Origin: Herbihabitans rhizosphaerae
GTDB taxonomy: Bacteria > Actinomycetota > Actinomycetes > Mycobacteriales > Pseudonocardiaceae
Direction of reading: 5' to 3'
Assembly: GCF_004216555.1 (NCBI RefSeq)
Contig: NZ_SGWQ01000002.1
Location: 62,001 to 126,000, forward strand
Length of the DNA stretch: 64,000 bases
Shown here: one piece after another, positions 34,019-55,570 of the stretch
Position numbering within the stretch: position 1 is the stretch's first letter
Layout: every line of letters begins with the position of its first letter
Made by a program: the position numbers and the translations under genes
The notes under the pieces: generated by a model
Database searches by the model: none
Told to the model about the DNA's origin: nothing
What the model saw: only the letters and a program-made list of their open reading frames with translations

Positions 34019-34780
34019 ATGGAGAAGATCGACTACGACGCACGGCTGCACGCGGTTTACACCGCCGGCCGGCGGATGTCGCCCGACGCACTACGAACCT
34101 GGATGGAGGCGTTCGCCCGCCACCTGCCGCAGTCACGACCACTGGCCTGGCTCGACCTGGGCTCGGGTGCCGGCCGGCTGACCCCCTCGTTGGCGAATGC
34201 GTTCGGCGGCCCTGTGCACGGGGTCGAGCCGTCGGACAAGATGCGTGCTCGAGCCCTTGCCGAAGCCGGCCATCCCGACGTCACGTATTCGGCCGGGTCC
34301 GCCGAGCACATTCCGTTGCCGGATGCCTCGTGCGACGCGGCGTTGCTGTTCTTCGTCTGGCACCACGTAGCCGATCACGAGCGCGCCGCTCAGGAATTGC
34401 GCCGGGTCGTCAAGCCAGGCGGCACGCTGCTCGTGCAGGTCAACTTTTCCGACCGGATGCCGGACACCTGGTGGTTCCGGGTCGTGCCCGAATGGAAGAA
34501 GGTCGACACGGCGCAGTTCCGGTCCCAGGACGAGGTGATAGCCGACTTCGCCGGCGCCGGGTGGACGCTCGCCTCTCGTGACGAAGTCACCTGGCCTCGT
34601 TCGGCGAGCTTGGCCGAGGATCTCGAGCGGCTGAAGCTGCGTGCCGTCTCGCTCTTCGAGCACATGAGCGAGGAGGCCGTCGAAGAGGGCTTCGCCCGGA
34701 TCGAGGCGGCGCTGCCCTCACTCGACGACGGACCGCAATACGAGACCAACCACCTGCTCGTCTTCCAGAACGGTGCTTAA
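34019..34780 (+). CDS. SAM-dependent methyltransferase (class I)
   Basis: 253 residues. SAM motif I is WLDLGSGAGRLTP, motif II GVEPSDKM and a post-motif PDASCDAALLFFVWHHV. Ubiquinone/menaquinone-type methyltransferase fold; substrate unknown. It follows the esterase by 14 bases on the same strand, so it may be co-transcribed. The GC content drops just after it. Confidence 0.85.
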   Translation: MEKIDYDARLHAVYTAGRRMSPDALRTWMEAFARHLPQSRPLAWLDLGSGAGRLTPSLANAFGGPVHGVEPSDKMRARALAEAGHPDVTYSAGSAEHIPLPDASCDAALLFFVWHHVADHERAAQELRRVVKPGGTLLVQVNFSDRMPDTWWFRVVPEWKKVDTAQFRSQDEVIADFAGAGWTLASRDEVTWPRSASLAEDLERLKLRAVSLFEHMSEEAVEEGFARIEAALPSLDDGPQYETNHLLVFQNGA

Positions 34781-34799
34781 ATCGACCACTAAGCCACTG

Positions 34800-35153
34800 C
34801 TAACAACTGCCAGACCTCAGGATCCACAGATAGAATCTCCAGTCGCTGGGAAATTCACGCCTAACCGTTCCCCTGGGTGGCGCACACGCATTACTGTGCC
34901 AGGTGACCTCACCGGTATGGACATTCCGAACGTACAGCTCCAGGGGGATGTTTCTTCCGCAAGATCTGTTAAAAAGCGTTGCCCAGCCGATGCCGCTGTC
35001 CCAATTAGTGCAGCCAGGCCATGCATCAGAAGCATCTGCCAACCCGTTGACAGGACCGGTTGCGGTGTCCGCGCCTGCTGGAGAAACATTGAGTCCTACC
35101 AGCAGCGCTACACCCGCTAGTGTGGACGTAGCCACTCTCATCAAATTTCTCAT
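34800..35153 (-). CDS. Small secreted Cys-containing protein
   Basis: 117 residues with a standard Sec signal peptide (MRNLMRVATSTLAGVALLVG, cleavage near AGA). The mature part has four Cys (PGC, RSC, NAC and a C-terminal GSC), suggesting two disulfides, and is Trp-rich. The start at 35153 gives the shortest normal signal sequence; in-frame upstream codons to 35216 lack a ribosome site. Codon usage is visibly less GC-rich than its neighbours. Converges on the methyltransferase gene. Function unknown; a secreted inhibitor or toxin-like peptide is possible. Confidence 0.65.
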   Translation of the reverse strand: MRNLMRVATSTLAGVALLVGLNVSPAGADTATGPVNGLADASDAWPGCTNWDSGIGWATLFNRSCGRNIPLELYVRNVHTGEVTWHSNACAPPRGTVRREFPSDWRFYLWILRSGSC

Positions 35154-35453
35154 CGTAATACCATCGCTTCCGATTTCGGTCGCGGCCCTGGTGCGGCATC
35201 CACCCCCTGGCCGCAAAACGTCTTACCCCTGAACATGCTCACACAGCCCCCTTGCAAAAAGCTTGTGGCGCTGGTCCGGACCAAGCTTGGCCGCCAGTTG
35301 GCAGGGCACAGTTGGTCTGCACCTTCAATCCGGCAAGGGCCTCGGCGCTGACCGTGGCCGCCGTTCTGCCACACGGTCGATACCAACTGAACTCCAGGCA
35401 GGGCGGGCTGGTGATGATCACGATGGTGGTTCTGCCGGTGCGCAGCTTGTGGT
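35154..35453. other. Low-GC intergenic region with a gene relic
   Basis: 300 bp with no intact gene. The right part (35404-35448) is a recognisable fragment of the exporter gene found 900 bases further right. The left part is noticeably AT-richer than the rest of the window and holds the promoter of the small secreted protein. Confidence 0.5.
35404..35448 (-). pseudogene. Relic of an ABC exporter ATPase end
   Basis: Read on the minus strand this encodes KLRTGRTTIVIITSP, almost the [15 protein letters not shown] of the ABC half-transporter at 36210-37904. The DNA shares GATCACGATGGTGGT exactly (35416-35430 and 36342-36356). Beyond TSP the reading continues open to 35239 but has no further similarity. 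It is an incomplete duplicate, and it carries the same unusual H-loop (Ser/Thr instead of His). Confidence 0.7.
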
Positions 35454-36173
35454 TCAGGTAGTCAAGCGGGTCCGCAGGGCGGCGAGTTCAGTGTCGGACA
35501 GACCGTTCTCGAGGAGGAAGTCGGGCATCGTCAGCGATGCGATCGTCGAGGTCAGCGACGCCTCGATGGTGGTGTTGTGCTTCGCGACGATCTCGCTCAC
35601 CGCGGCGAGTTGGTCGCGGAAGCCGAGTTCGTCGTACCGTTGTTTCATCCGGTCGTAGGTCAGCAGATAGTCGGCGATGATCTCTTCCGACGTCGCTCCG
35701 GCCAGCGTAAGCAACACCAAGGCGAGTAGCCCGGTTCGGTCTTTGCCGCCGGCGCAGTGGAATACGACGCATCCCGGCGCGGCGGTGGCGATAGCCCGGA
35801 GGGCGATGACCACCGGCTCCGGGTGCTCGGCCAGCATCTCCGGGAAGTACAGCGGCGAGGCCAGGTTGTCGATCTTTTCCCAGTGCTCGTAGAACGGCGT
35901 GCCGATTGGATCCAGCGGTACCCGCACGGTCGTGATCCCCGCAGGTCTCGGCGCGCGGTCCTGCCCGCACTCGTCAGCGTGGCGCAGATCGATGACGGTG
36001 CGGACCCCGTACGCCCAGGCCGCCGCCCACCCAGCCTCGCTCAAGCGCGCTGGCGCCTCCATCCGGACCACCGCACCCAGTCGGACCCGCCCCAGCCCGC
36101 CCAGATCACGAACGTTGACGCATCCGTCCCATGCAAGCTCTCTGCCACCAGCCACATCCACCAGACGCGGCAC
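35454..36173 (-). CDS. Protein tyrosine phosphatase-like (Tyr/Ser type)
   Basis: 239 residues. The active-site loop is VVFHCAGGKDRTG, which contains the CX5R signature. The N-terminal NVRDLGGL motif and the C-terminal helices fit the bacterial LipA/PtpB-like family. GTG at 36173 with GGGAGCGGG upstream. It lies 36 bases after the ABC half-transporter on the same strand, so it may be the last gene of the siderophore transcript. Substrate unknown. Confidence 0.87.
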   Translation of the reverse strand: MPRLVDVAGGRELAWDGCVNVRDLGGLGRVRLGAVVRMEAPARLSEAGWAAAWAYGVRTVIDLRHADECGQDRAPRPAGITTVRVPLDPIGTPFYEHWEKIDNLASPLYFPEMLAEHPEPVVIALRAIATAAPGCVVFHCAGGKDRTGLLALVLLTLAGATSEEIIADYLLTYDRMKQRYDELGFRDQLAAVSEIVAKHNTTIEASLTSTIASLTMPDFLLENGLSDTELAALRTRLTT

Positions 36174-36209
36174 CCCGCTCCCGGGTTGGTTCGTGCGCCC
36201 AGTGGGCGC

Positions 36210-37896
36210 TCAGCGCGCGACGGCGAGGCGGTAGGCGTCGTCGGTGGTGAGCAGGTCGCGGTGCACGCCTTCGGTGGCGACCGCGCCGTCGTCGAGCACG
36301 ATCACGCGGTCGGCGACGTCCAGCAGTGCCGGGCTCGTGGTGATCACGATGGTGGTGCGGCCGGCTCGAAGCTTCGCCACGCGCTGGGCGATCAGTTGCT
36401 CGGTGACCGCGTCGACCGCTGTGGTCGGATCGTGCAGCACGAGGATGTCGGGCCCGGCGGCGAGGGCGCGGGCGAGGGCCAGCCGTTGGCGCTGGCCGCC
36501 GGAGAGGTTGGCACCGCGATCACGGACGCCGTAGTCGAGACCGTCGCGGTGCAGTGCCACGACGTCGGTCAGCATGGCGGCCTCGACCGCTTCGGGTACC
36601 AGCTTGCTCGTGCCGGACGGGTCGATGTTGGTGCGCAGCGTGCCGGCGAAGACCTCGCTGTGGCTGGGGTTGACCAGCAGTGTCGCGCGCACGCTGTCGA
36701 CGGACAGCTCGGCGATCGCCTGGCCGTTCACTCGGACCACACCGTCGTGGTCGGCCGGCGGCACCTCGACGGCGAGGATCGCGGCCAGTTCGGCGGCGGT
36801 GCGCTGGGAGTGGGCCGCGATCGCGACGAAGGCGCCGGCCGGGACGTCGAACGTCACCTCGCGCAGCGACCCGTGGCGCACGCCGTCCAACTCGAGGCGC
36901 CCGCCCGATGGTGACGGCTGATCTCCCGGCGTCATCACGGGTGGGGCGGCGAGCACCAGCGCCATTCGGTCGGCCGAGGCGCGCGCCATCATCACGTACT
37001 TGGGCATCTCGGAGAACAGCTTGAGCGGCTCCATGATGAACTGCGCCAGCCCGACCGCCATGACGAGTTGGCCGATTGTCATCTGATTGTCGAAGGTCAA
37101 CCAGCCGGCGATCAGTGTCACCGCGGCGGCCAACACGGAGTTGAGGGCGAGCGCGGTGCCGGCGTAGGTGCCGTTGGCCCGCGCGACCGTGATCGCCTGG
37201 CTCTTGGCCTGCGTGCTCATCTTCCGGTAGCCGACGAACGCCGCGTGGCTGCCGCCGAACCCGTGCAGCGGCCGCAGCCCGGCGATCAGGTCGGACACCT
37301 TCGCGCCGGCTCGGGCCACGCGCGCCTGCTGTTCCTTGGTGCTCGACCCGATCCGCCGCGACATCAGGCTCAGCACGGCGAGGATCGCGGCGGTCCCGAA
37401 GATCACCAGTAGGCCGAGCCAGATGCTGGCCATGGCCAGTGCGACCGCCGTGATCAACACCGCGACCAGTGAGCTGACCAGAAGTGGGACCACTTCGATG
37501 ATGTCGGCGGTCTGGTCGGCGTCTTCGGTGGCGATGGTCAGTACCTCGCCCGATTTGAGATCCACGTCCTGCGCGACGGGCTGCAGCCCGCACCCGGCCA
37601 CCCGCACCCGCCACCGGTGCGCCTCGGTCGTGTTGGCCTTCTGCAGGATGCGCATGCCGAACCGCCACGACATCGACACCGTCGTGATCACCGCGGCGAG
37701 CGCGAGAACGGACAGCCCGAGCGAGCCGAGGTTCCCGCCTCGGATCGCGAACTCGACGATGGCACCGAGCACGATGGGCACAGCCGTCTCGGCGGCCTGG
37801 TACATACCCATCAGCACCGTGCCGGCGGCCATCGCGCCTCGGTTACGGCGCAGCGCCAGCCGAAGAATCGCCGAACCTGTGCGGGCGTCGTTCTGA

Positions 37897-37904
<8 letters not shown>
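36210..37904 (-). CDS. ABC half-exporter with degenerate ATP site, signature intact
   Basis: 564 residues: six membrane segments, then an ATPase domain. The signature [15 protein letters not shown] is intact. Walker A is gone: where GxxGxGKST is expected there is AAHSQRTAA. The Walker B Asp is His and the catalytic Glu is Asp ([11 protein letters not shown]). The H-loop His is Thr (VITTSP). It cannot bind ATP normally by itself. The partner at 48787-50574 has the opposite defects. ATG 37904 overlaps the NRPS stop by 8 bases, so it is translated with the NRPS. Most likely exports the siderophore. Confidence 0.93.
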
Positions 37905-48738
<10,834 letters not shown>

Positions 48739-48755
48739 TTCACGACTCCCAAATC

Positions 48756-48774
48756 CCAGGTAAGCCTTACCTAA
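48756..48774 (-). promoter_or_regulatory. Iron box upstream of the NRPS
   Basis: Minus-strand TTAGGTAAGGCTTACCTGG, 15 of 19 positions equal to the IdeR/DmdR consensus TTAGGTTAGGCTAACCTAA. It lies 18 bases before the NRPS start and 13 bases beyond the end of the upstream ABC gene. Confidence 0.85.
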
Positions 48775-48786
48775 CCGCGATCGACA

Positions 48787-50570
<1,784 letters not shown>

Positions 50571-50574
<4 letters not shown>

Positions 50575-50780
50575 GCTCGCAGGCTGGCCGGCCGCATGTC
50601 GGTCCAGTTCGCCTCGATGTGGTCGAGGCACTCCTGGCGCGACGAGCCGCCGGTGTCACCGAAGGCGATCTCCCAGCCGGCCGGCACCTCCTTGAACGCC
50701 GGCCACAGGGAGTACTGCCGCTCCTCGTTGACCAGCGCGTAGAACCGGCCGTCCTGGTCGTCGAACGGGTTCTCCGACAT
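50571..50780 (-). CDS. MbtH-like protein
   Basis: 69 residues, the standard MbtH core: [20 protein letters not shown], then SLWPAF and [20 protein letters not shown] with the conserved Trp and Asn-Trp near the end. MbtH proteins bind and activate adenylation domains of their NRPS. AGGAG ribosome site before the ATG. It is in one transcript with the binding protein and the intact ABC half-exporter. Confidence 0.96.
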
Positions 50781-50790
50781 CGCGAAACTC

Positions 50791-51855
50791 CTATTTGGCT
50801 GCCTTGACGATCTCGTCGATCGCGTACGGGAGGGACAGGACGGTGCTCTGCGACATCGCCGCGCCCACGGCCGGCTCCTCGCTGTCGAGCACGTAGGACA
50901 CCCGGCCTTCGCGCACCGCCGGCAGGTTGGCGAACAGCGGGAAGTTCTTCAGCGCCTGCTGGTCGGCCTGGTCGCCGATGACGAAGATGCGGTCCACGTT
51001 GATCAGGTCGACGCGCTCGGGCGACAGCGTGGTGTAGAACTTGCCGGCGGCGATCTTGTCGATCTCCGTCACGCCCTTGAAACCGAGGTTGGTGAGGATC
51101 CGGCCGCGCACGTCGGTCGTGGTGAACGGCGCGATCGAGTTCTTGTACCAGGACACGGCGACCGCGGTCTTGCTGGCGAGCTCCGGGTGCGCCTGGCGGG
51201 CGGCGGCGAACTTGTCGTCGATCGCCTTGATCGCCTTCGCGCCCTCGTCCGGCTTGCCCAGCGCCTTCGCGATCTGCAGCGCGTTGTCCTGCCACGGCGC
51301 GCTGAACGGCTCCTTCTCGGCCTTGGTGCGGCCGACCGTCGGAGCGATCTTGGTCAGCCGGTCGTAGGCGGCCTGGTCGATGTCGGAGTACACGGCGACG
51401 ATCAGATCCGGACGCAGCGCGGCGATCTTCTCGTAGTTCGGCGCCGGGTCACCGTTGGTCATGATGACCTCGGGCTTGTTGGTGGCCCAGACGCCCTTCA
51501 CCCACGGCCACTGGGTGTTGATGTCGGGGCTCTGGCCGGGCGGGTTGCTGTACTGGTCGACCATGCCGACGGGCCTGATGCCGTAGCCGAGGATGGCCTG
51601 GTCGTCGGTGTAGCCGAGGGACACGACCCGCTTGGGCGCCTGCTTGATCTCGGTGGTCCCGAACGCGTGCTCGACGGTCGTGGGGAAGGTGCCGGCGGTG
51701 GCGCCGGCGATGCTGAGGTTCTCGGTGTCGGCGGGTGCGCCGCCGGAGCTCTCCGATCCACATCCCGCGAGCAAACCCGCCGTGGCGGCGATGGCGGTGA
51801 GCGCGATACCAGTGCGCTTCCAGGCCGTCGTGACTCTCGTTCGGGAGGACAGCAT
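50791..51855 (-). CDS. Iron-siderophore binding lipoprotein (FecB/FepB type)
   Basis: About 354 residues. Lipoprotein signal with lipobox LLAGCGS (Cys about 31 from ATG 51855). The mature part is a periplasmic-binding-like bilobal fold of the class III (siderophore) type, with [21 protein letters not shown] near the N-lobe. The start with GAGAGGTG upstream is preferred to one 11 codons earlier. Imports ferri-siderophore together with the two permeases and ATPase. Confidence 0.93.
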   Translation of the reverse strand: MLSSRTRVTTAWKRTGIALTAIAATAGLLAGCGSESSGGAPADTENLSIAGATAGTFPTTVEHAFGTTEIKQAPKRVVSLGYTDDQAILGYGIRPVGMVDQYSNPPGQSPDINTQWPWVKGVWATNKPEVIMTNGDPAPNYEKIAALRPDLIVAVYSDIDQAAYDRLTKIAPTVGRTKAEKEPFSAPWQDNALQIAKALGKPDEGAKAIKAIDDKFAAARQAHPELASKTAVAVSWYKNSIAPFTTTDVRGRILTNLGFKGVTEIDKIAAGKFYTTLSPERVDLINVDRIFVIGDQADQQALKNFPLFANLPAVREGRVSYVLDSEEPAVGAAMSQSTVLSLPYAIDEIVKAAK

Positions 51856-51892
51856 GCGACACCTCTCGTCGTGCGGATCCGAAACCACCCAT

Positions 51893-51911
51893 TTAGGGCA
51901 GGCAAACCATA
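51893..51911 (-). promoter_or_regulatory. Second, weaker iron box upstream of the binding protein
   Basis: TTAGGGCAGGCAAACCATA (plus strand) agrees with 14 of 19 consensus positions. It lies 38 bases before the binding-protein start and 10 bases inside a stronger box, so the promoter may have two binding sites. Confidence 0.45.
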
Positions 51912-51921
51912 CAGACGCTAT

Positions 51922-51940
51922 TAAGGTAAGGCTAGCCTTT
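51922..51940 (-). promoter_or_regulatory. Iron box upstream of the binding-protein unit
   Basis: TAAGGTAAGGCTAGCCTTT (plus strand) matches 14 of 19 positions of the IdeR/DmdR consensus and is symmetric. It overlaps the last codons of the ATPase gene and lies 66 bases before the start of the binding protein, the first gene of the unit binding protein-mbtH-ABC. Confidence 0.75.
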
Positions 51941-52762
51941 CAAGTCGGTGCGAAACGTCACGTGTGTGCGCCCGATGGGCACGATGAGCGGCCGGTCGCT
52001 GACCGGGTCCTCGATCACCCGCGCGCGCAGTCCGAACGCCTCGTGCAGCAGCTCGTCGGTCACCACGTCGCGCGGATGTCCTTGGGCCACAATGGATCCG
52101 GCCTTCATGACGATCAGGTTGTCGCTGTAGCGCACGGCCAGGTTCAGGTCGTGCAACACCATCACCACGGTGCGGCCCGTCTCGTGTAAGTCGTCGATGA
52201 GATCGATCACGTCGATCGCGTGCGCCAGGTCCAGATAGGTCGTCGGCTCGTCGAGCAGCAGCAGGTCGGTGCCCTGCGCGAGCGTCATCGAGATCCACAC
52301 CCGCTGGCGTTGCCCGCCGGACAACGAGTCCACCGAACGGGTGGCCAGGTCGCCGACGCCGGTCATCGCCAAGGCTTTCTGGACCACCTCGGCGTCGTCG
52401 GAGGACCACTGCCGGATCCAGCTCTGGTGCGGGTGGCGGCCCCGGGCCACCAGGTCGGCGACGGTCAGCCCCTCCGGCGCGACCGGGGCCTGCGGCAGCA
52501 GCCCCAGCTTTTTGGCCACGTCCTTGGTCTTGAGCTTGGCGATGTCGCCGCCGTCCAGCACGACCGTGCCGCGCCTCGGCTTGAGTAGCCTGGACAGGGT
52601 CCGCAGCAGCGTGGACTTGCCGCAGCCGTTGGGGCCGATCACCGTGGTGATCACACCCGGCGGGATGCTGACGTCCAGCCCGTCGAGCACGACGGTGTCG
52701 CCGTACCCGACCGTGACGCCGCGCGTCCCCAGTCGGGTGATCTCGCCGTTCTGAACGGTCAT
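51932..52762 (-). CDS. Siderophore ABC transporter ATPase (FecE/FepC type)
   Basis: 276 residues. Walker A GPNGCGKSTLL, signature [11 protein letters not shown], Walker B LLLLDEPTTYLD and the switch His in MVLHDLNLAV are all intact. ATG overlaps the permease stop (ATGA) with GAGGAGGGA upstream. Couples ATP hydrolysis to uptake through the two FecCD permeases. Last gene of the permease unit. Confidence 0.95.
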   Translation of the reverse strand: MTVQNGEITRLGTRGVTVGYGDTVVLDGLDVSIPPGVITTVIGPNGCGKSTLLRTLSRLLKPRRGTVVLDGGDIAKLKTKDVAKKLGLLPQAPVAPEGLTVADLVARGRHPHQSWIRQWSSDDAEVVQKALAMTGVGDLATRSVDSLSGGQRQRVWISMTLAQGTDLLLLDEPTTYLDLAHAIDVIDLIDDLHETGRTVVMVLHDLNLAVRYSDNLIVMKAGSIVAQGHPRDVVTDELLHEAFGLRARVIEDPVSDRPLIVPIGRTHVTFRTDLKG

Positions 52763-53838
52763 GCGTCCCTCCTCAGGTTCGCCCGGACCAGCAGGTAGAC
52801 CAGGAACGGACCGCCGATCATCGCGGTGACGATCCCGACCGGCAGCGAGATCGGCAGGACGGTCCGCGCGACCAGATCGGCACCGAGCAGCAGCAGCGCC
52901 CCGAGTACACCGGCGGCCAGCAGCGGCGGCGTGGGGGAGCGCAGCAGCCGCATGGCGACCTGCGGTGCGATCAGCGCGACGAACGGGATCGGGCCGGCCG
53001 CGCTCACCGCGACGCCGGCCAGCAGCACCGCGCACAGCAGCAGGATCGCCCGGACCAGGGCCAGCCGGATCCCGAGGCCGGACGCGACGTCGTCGCCGAA
53101 GTGCATCGGCTTGAGGTGGAACGCGACCGCGAGCACGACGGTCACCAGCGCGACCGTGCACCACAGCGCGATCCAGACCTCGTGCCAGGACCGCTCCTCC
53201 AGCGAGCCGACCAGCCACACCTGCGCGCGGGCCACATCGCGGATGTCGGCGGTGACCAGCAGCCAGGTGGTGATCGCCTCCATCACGGCGCTGACCGAGA
53301 CGCCGATCAGGATCAGCCGGAACCCGTCGATGCCGCGCCGCCACGCCAGGAAGTACACCAGCAGGCCGGTGCCGAGACCGCCGATCAGGGCCGCCGCCGG
53401 CAGGCCGATCGTGTTGGTGATCGTGCTGGCCGCGCCGCCGGTCACGGTCACCAGGAACACCGCCACCGCGCTCGCGCCCCAGGTGATGCCGAGTACGTCC
53501 GGGCTGGCCAGCGGGTTGCGCGCGATCGACTGCGTCAGCGCGCCCGCGATGCCCAGCGCGAACCCGGTGATCAACCCGACCAGTGCGCGCGGCATCCGCA
53601 GGTCCATGATCACGAACGTGTCGAGCCGGTCGCCCTGGCCGAAGATCGTGCTGATCACCTGGGGGAGACCGATCTGGAAGTCGCCGAGCCCGATCGAGAG
53701 GCAGAACAGCAGGAACGTCGCGGCCAGCAGCAGCACGGAGACCAGCACGCCCCACGGCCGCCAGACCAGCGACAGCCGTCCCACCCGCAGGCCGGGCGGG
53801 ACGTCCGCCGTGGTGTCACGCTCCAGGTCGTCGATCAC
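52759..53838 (-). CDS. FecCD-type siderophore permease 2
   Basis: 359 residues with about ten membrane segments. The family motif GFALGIAGALTQSIARNPLASP, and an EAA-like GPIPFVALIAPQVAMRL loop that contacts the ATPase. GTG start overlaps the stop of permease 1 (GTGA), and its stop overlaps the ATPase start. The N-terminal 30 residues are charged and cytoplasmic. Confidence 0.94.
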   Translation of the reverse strand: MIDDLERDTTADVPPGLRVGRLSLVWRPWGVLVSVLLLAATFLLFCLSIGLGDFQIGLPQVISTIFGQGDRLDTFVIMDLRMPRALVGLITGFALGIAGALTQSIARNPLASPDVLGITWGASAVAVFLVTVTGGAASTITNTIGLPAAALIGGLGTGLLVYFLAWRRGIDGFRLILIGVSVSAVMEAITTWLLVTADIRDVARAQVWLVGSLEERSWHEVWIALWCTVALVTVVLAVAFHLKPMHFGDDVASGLGIRLALVRAILLLCAVLLAGVAVSAAGPIPFVALIAPQVAMRLLRSPTPPLLAAGVLGALLLLGADLVARTVLPISLPVGIVTAMIGGPFLVYLLVRANLRRDA

Positions 53839-54920
53839 GTCCGCTTGAACCTTCCGAGCCACACCAGCGCGGCGAAGAACGGCGCGCCGATCAGCGCCAC
53901 CACGATGCCCGCCTGCAGTTCGTCCGGCCGCGCCACGAGCCGGCCGATCACGTCGCAGACCAGCAGGATCACCGCGCCGAGCAGCCCGGCGTAGGGGACC
54001 AGCCAGCGAAAGTCCGGCCCGGTGCGGTACCGGGCGAGGTGCGCGACCATCAGGCCGAGGAACGTGATCGGGCCGCAGGCCGCGGTCGCGGCACCCGCCA
54101 GCAGCGTGATCGCGAGCATGCCGATGGTCCGGCTCAGCGCGATGTTCGCGCCGAGTGCGCGTGCCACGTCGTCGCCCAGGTTGAGCAGGTTGATCGAGGG
54201 CAGGTTGACCAGCGTCAGGATCAGACCGACGACGACGAACAGCGCGGCGATCCAGATGACGCCCCAGCCGACTCCGGCCACCGAGCCCGCGTTCCACTGC
54301 CGCAGCGCGTCCAGCGACGCCTTGTCGGCCAGCGCGACCGCGGTGGTCATCGCGGCCAGGAAGATCGCGATGCCCTGGCCGGCGAGTACGAGGGTGAGCG
54401 GGTTCCCGGCGCCCCGGCCGAGGCTGGACAGTCCGAACACGACCGTGCCGGCCGCCGCCGCGCCCAGGAACGCGAACCAGACGTACTGCACCGGGTTCTG
54501 GAAGCCGAACAGGAAGATCGCCAGCACCACGGCGAACGAGGCGCCGGCGTTGATGCCGAGCAGGCCGGTGTCGGCGATCGGGTTGCGGGTGTGCCCCTGG
54601 ATCAGCGCGCCGGCGACGCCGAGCGCGATGCCGGCGACGATCGCGAGGACCGTTCTCGGTACGCGCACGGTCTGCACGATCAGCGTGATCTCGTTGGCCG
54701 CCGGGTCGTTGCCCGTATCGGCGAACAGCCCGTGCCACACCTCGGCGAGGCTGAGCCCTCGAGCGCCGACGGCCAGCGACACGGCGGCGGCGACCAGGAT
54801 CGCCGCGGCCAGCACGACGATGCCGACCACTCGGCGGCGGCGCAGGCGGGTGACCTCGGCGGCCTCGGGTCCGGAGTGCACCGGGCCGGGCTGCTCTGTC
54901 ACCACACCCACGTCGGCCAC
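53835..54920 (-). CDS. FecCD-type siderophore permease 1
   Basis: 361 residues with about ten membrane segments. Motif GIALGVAGALIQGHTRNPIAD and the ATPase-contact loop GPITFLGLMVAHLARYRTG. It pairs with permease 2. First gene of this unit; the start is about 85 bases downstream of an iron box. Confidence 0.94.
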   Translation of the reverse strand: MADVGVVTEQPGPVHSGPEAAEVTRLRRRRVVGIVVLAAAILVAAAVSLAVGARGLSLAEVWHGLFADTGNDPAANEITLIVQTVRVPRTVLAIVAGIALGVAGALIQGHTRNPIADTGLLGINAGASFAVVLAIFLFGFQNPVQYVWFAFLGAAAAGTVVFGLSSLGRGAGNPLTLVLAGQGIAIFLAAMTTAVALADKASLDALRQWNAGSVAGVGWGVIWIAALFVVVGLILTLVNLPSINLLNLGDDVARALGANIALSRTIGMLAITLLAGAATAACGPITFLGLMVAHLARYRTGPDFRWLVPYAGLLGAVILLVCDVIGRLVARPDELQAGIVVALIGAPFFAALVWLGRFKRT

Positions 54921-55004
54921 GTCTTCCTCGATCGACTGACGAGCCCGCCGATCACGGCCAACTCCGCATCCCGCGGGACTCTACTCGACTGAACGCCCAT
55001 CCTG

Positions 55005-55023
55005 TAAGGCTAGGCTTACTTCG
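55005..55023 (-). promoter_or_regulatory. Iron box upstream of the permease unit
   Basis: TAAGGCTAGGCTTACTTCG (plus strand), 13 of 19 consensus positions; the symmetric core is GTAAG/CTTAC. It overlaps the last codons of the acetyltransferase gene and stands about 85 bases before permease 1. Confidence 0.6.
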
Positions 55024-55570
55024 CGCTGGCCAGGGTGCGGCGAGGTGCCGCGACCGCCGCGACGCCCGGCGCGCCGAGCCGCAGCAGCATCCGCGTGTTG
55101 CCCAGCGTGTTGGGCCGCACCGACGGCAGGTCCAGGAACTGCGCGACGCCCTGGTCCGCGGACAGCCGGATCTCCTCGTAGACCTCCTCGGCCACCGGTG
55201 TGCCGTCGATCGTCACGAAGCCGTGCCGCCCGAAGAACTCCGTCTCGAAGGTGAGCACGAAGATCCGCCGGACGCCGAGCCGCCGCGCGGTGTCGATCAG
55301 CTCGCGCACGATCGCGTGCCCGGTGCCCTCGCCGCGCACGCTCGGGTGCACCGCCACCGTGCGGATCTCGGCGAGGTCCTCCCACAGCACGTGCAGCGCG
55401 CCGCACCCGACGATCTCGCCGTCCAGCTCGGCGACCCGGAACTCCTGCACGTGCTCGTACAGCGTGACCAGGTCCTTGCCGAGCAACACCTTTCCGGCGA
55501 ACAGATCGACGAGCGCCTTGATCGGGCGGACGTCGCCCACCCGGGCCCGGCGGATCCGCGGGCGGCTCAC
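55016..55570 (-). CDS. argA: Amino-acid N-acetyltransferase, short ArgA type
   Basis: 184 residues with the GNAT fold. The acetyl-CoA loop is AVHPSVRGEGTGHAIVREL, and the beginning (IRRARVGDVRPIKALVDLFA) and KVLLGKDLVTLYEHVQEF resemble the small N-acetylglutamate synthases of actinobacteria (Rv2747 type). It makes N-acetylglutamate, the first step to ornithine. GTG start overlaps the formyltransferase stop (GTGA), so its translation is coupled to a siderophore enzyme, and it is in that iron-controlled unit. Confidence 0.82.
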   Translation of the reverse strand: MSRPRIRRARVGDVRPIKALVDLFAGKVLLGKDLVTLYEHVQEFRVAELDGEIVGCGALHVLWEDLAEIRTVAVHPSVRGEGTGHAIVRELIDTARRLGVRRIFVLTFETEFFGRHGFVTIDGTPVAEEVYEEIRLSADQGVAQFLDLPSVRPNTLGNTRMLLRLGAPGVAAVAAPRRTLASAK

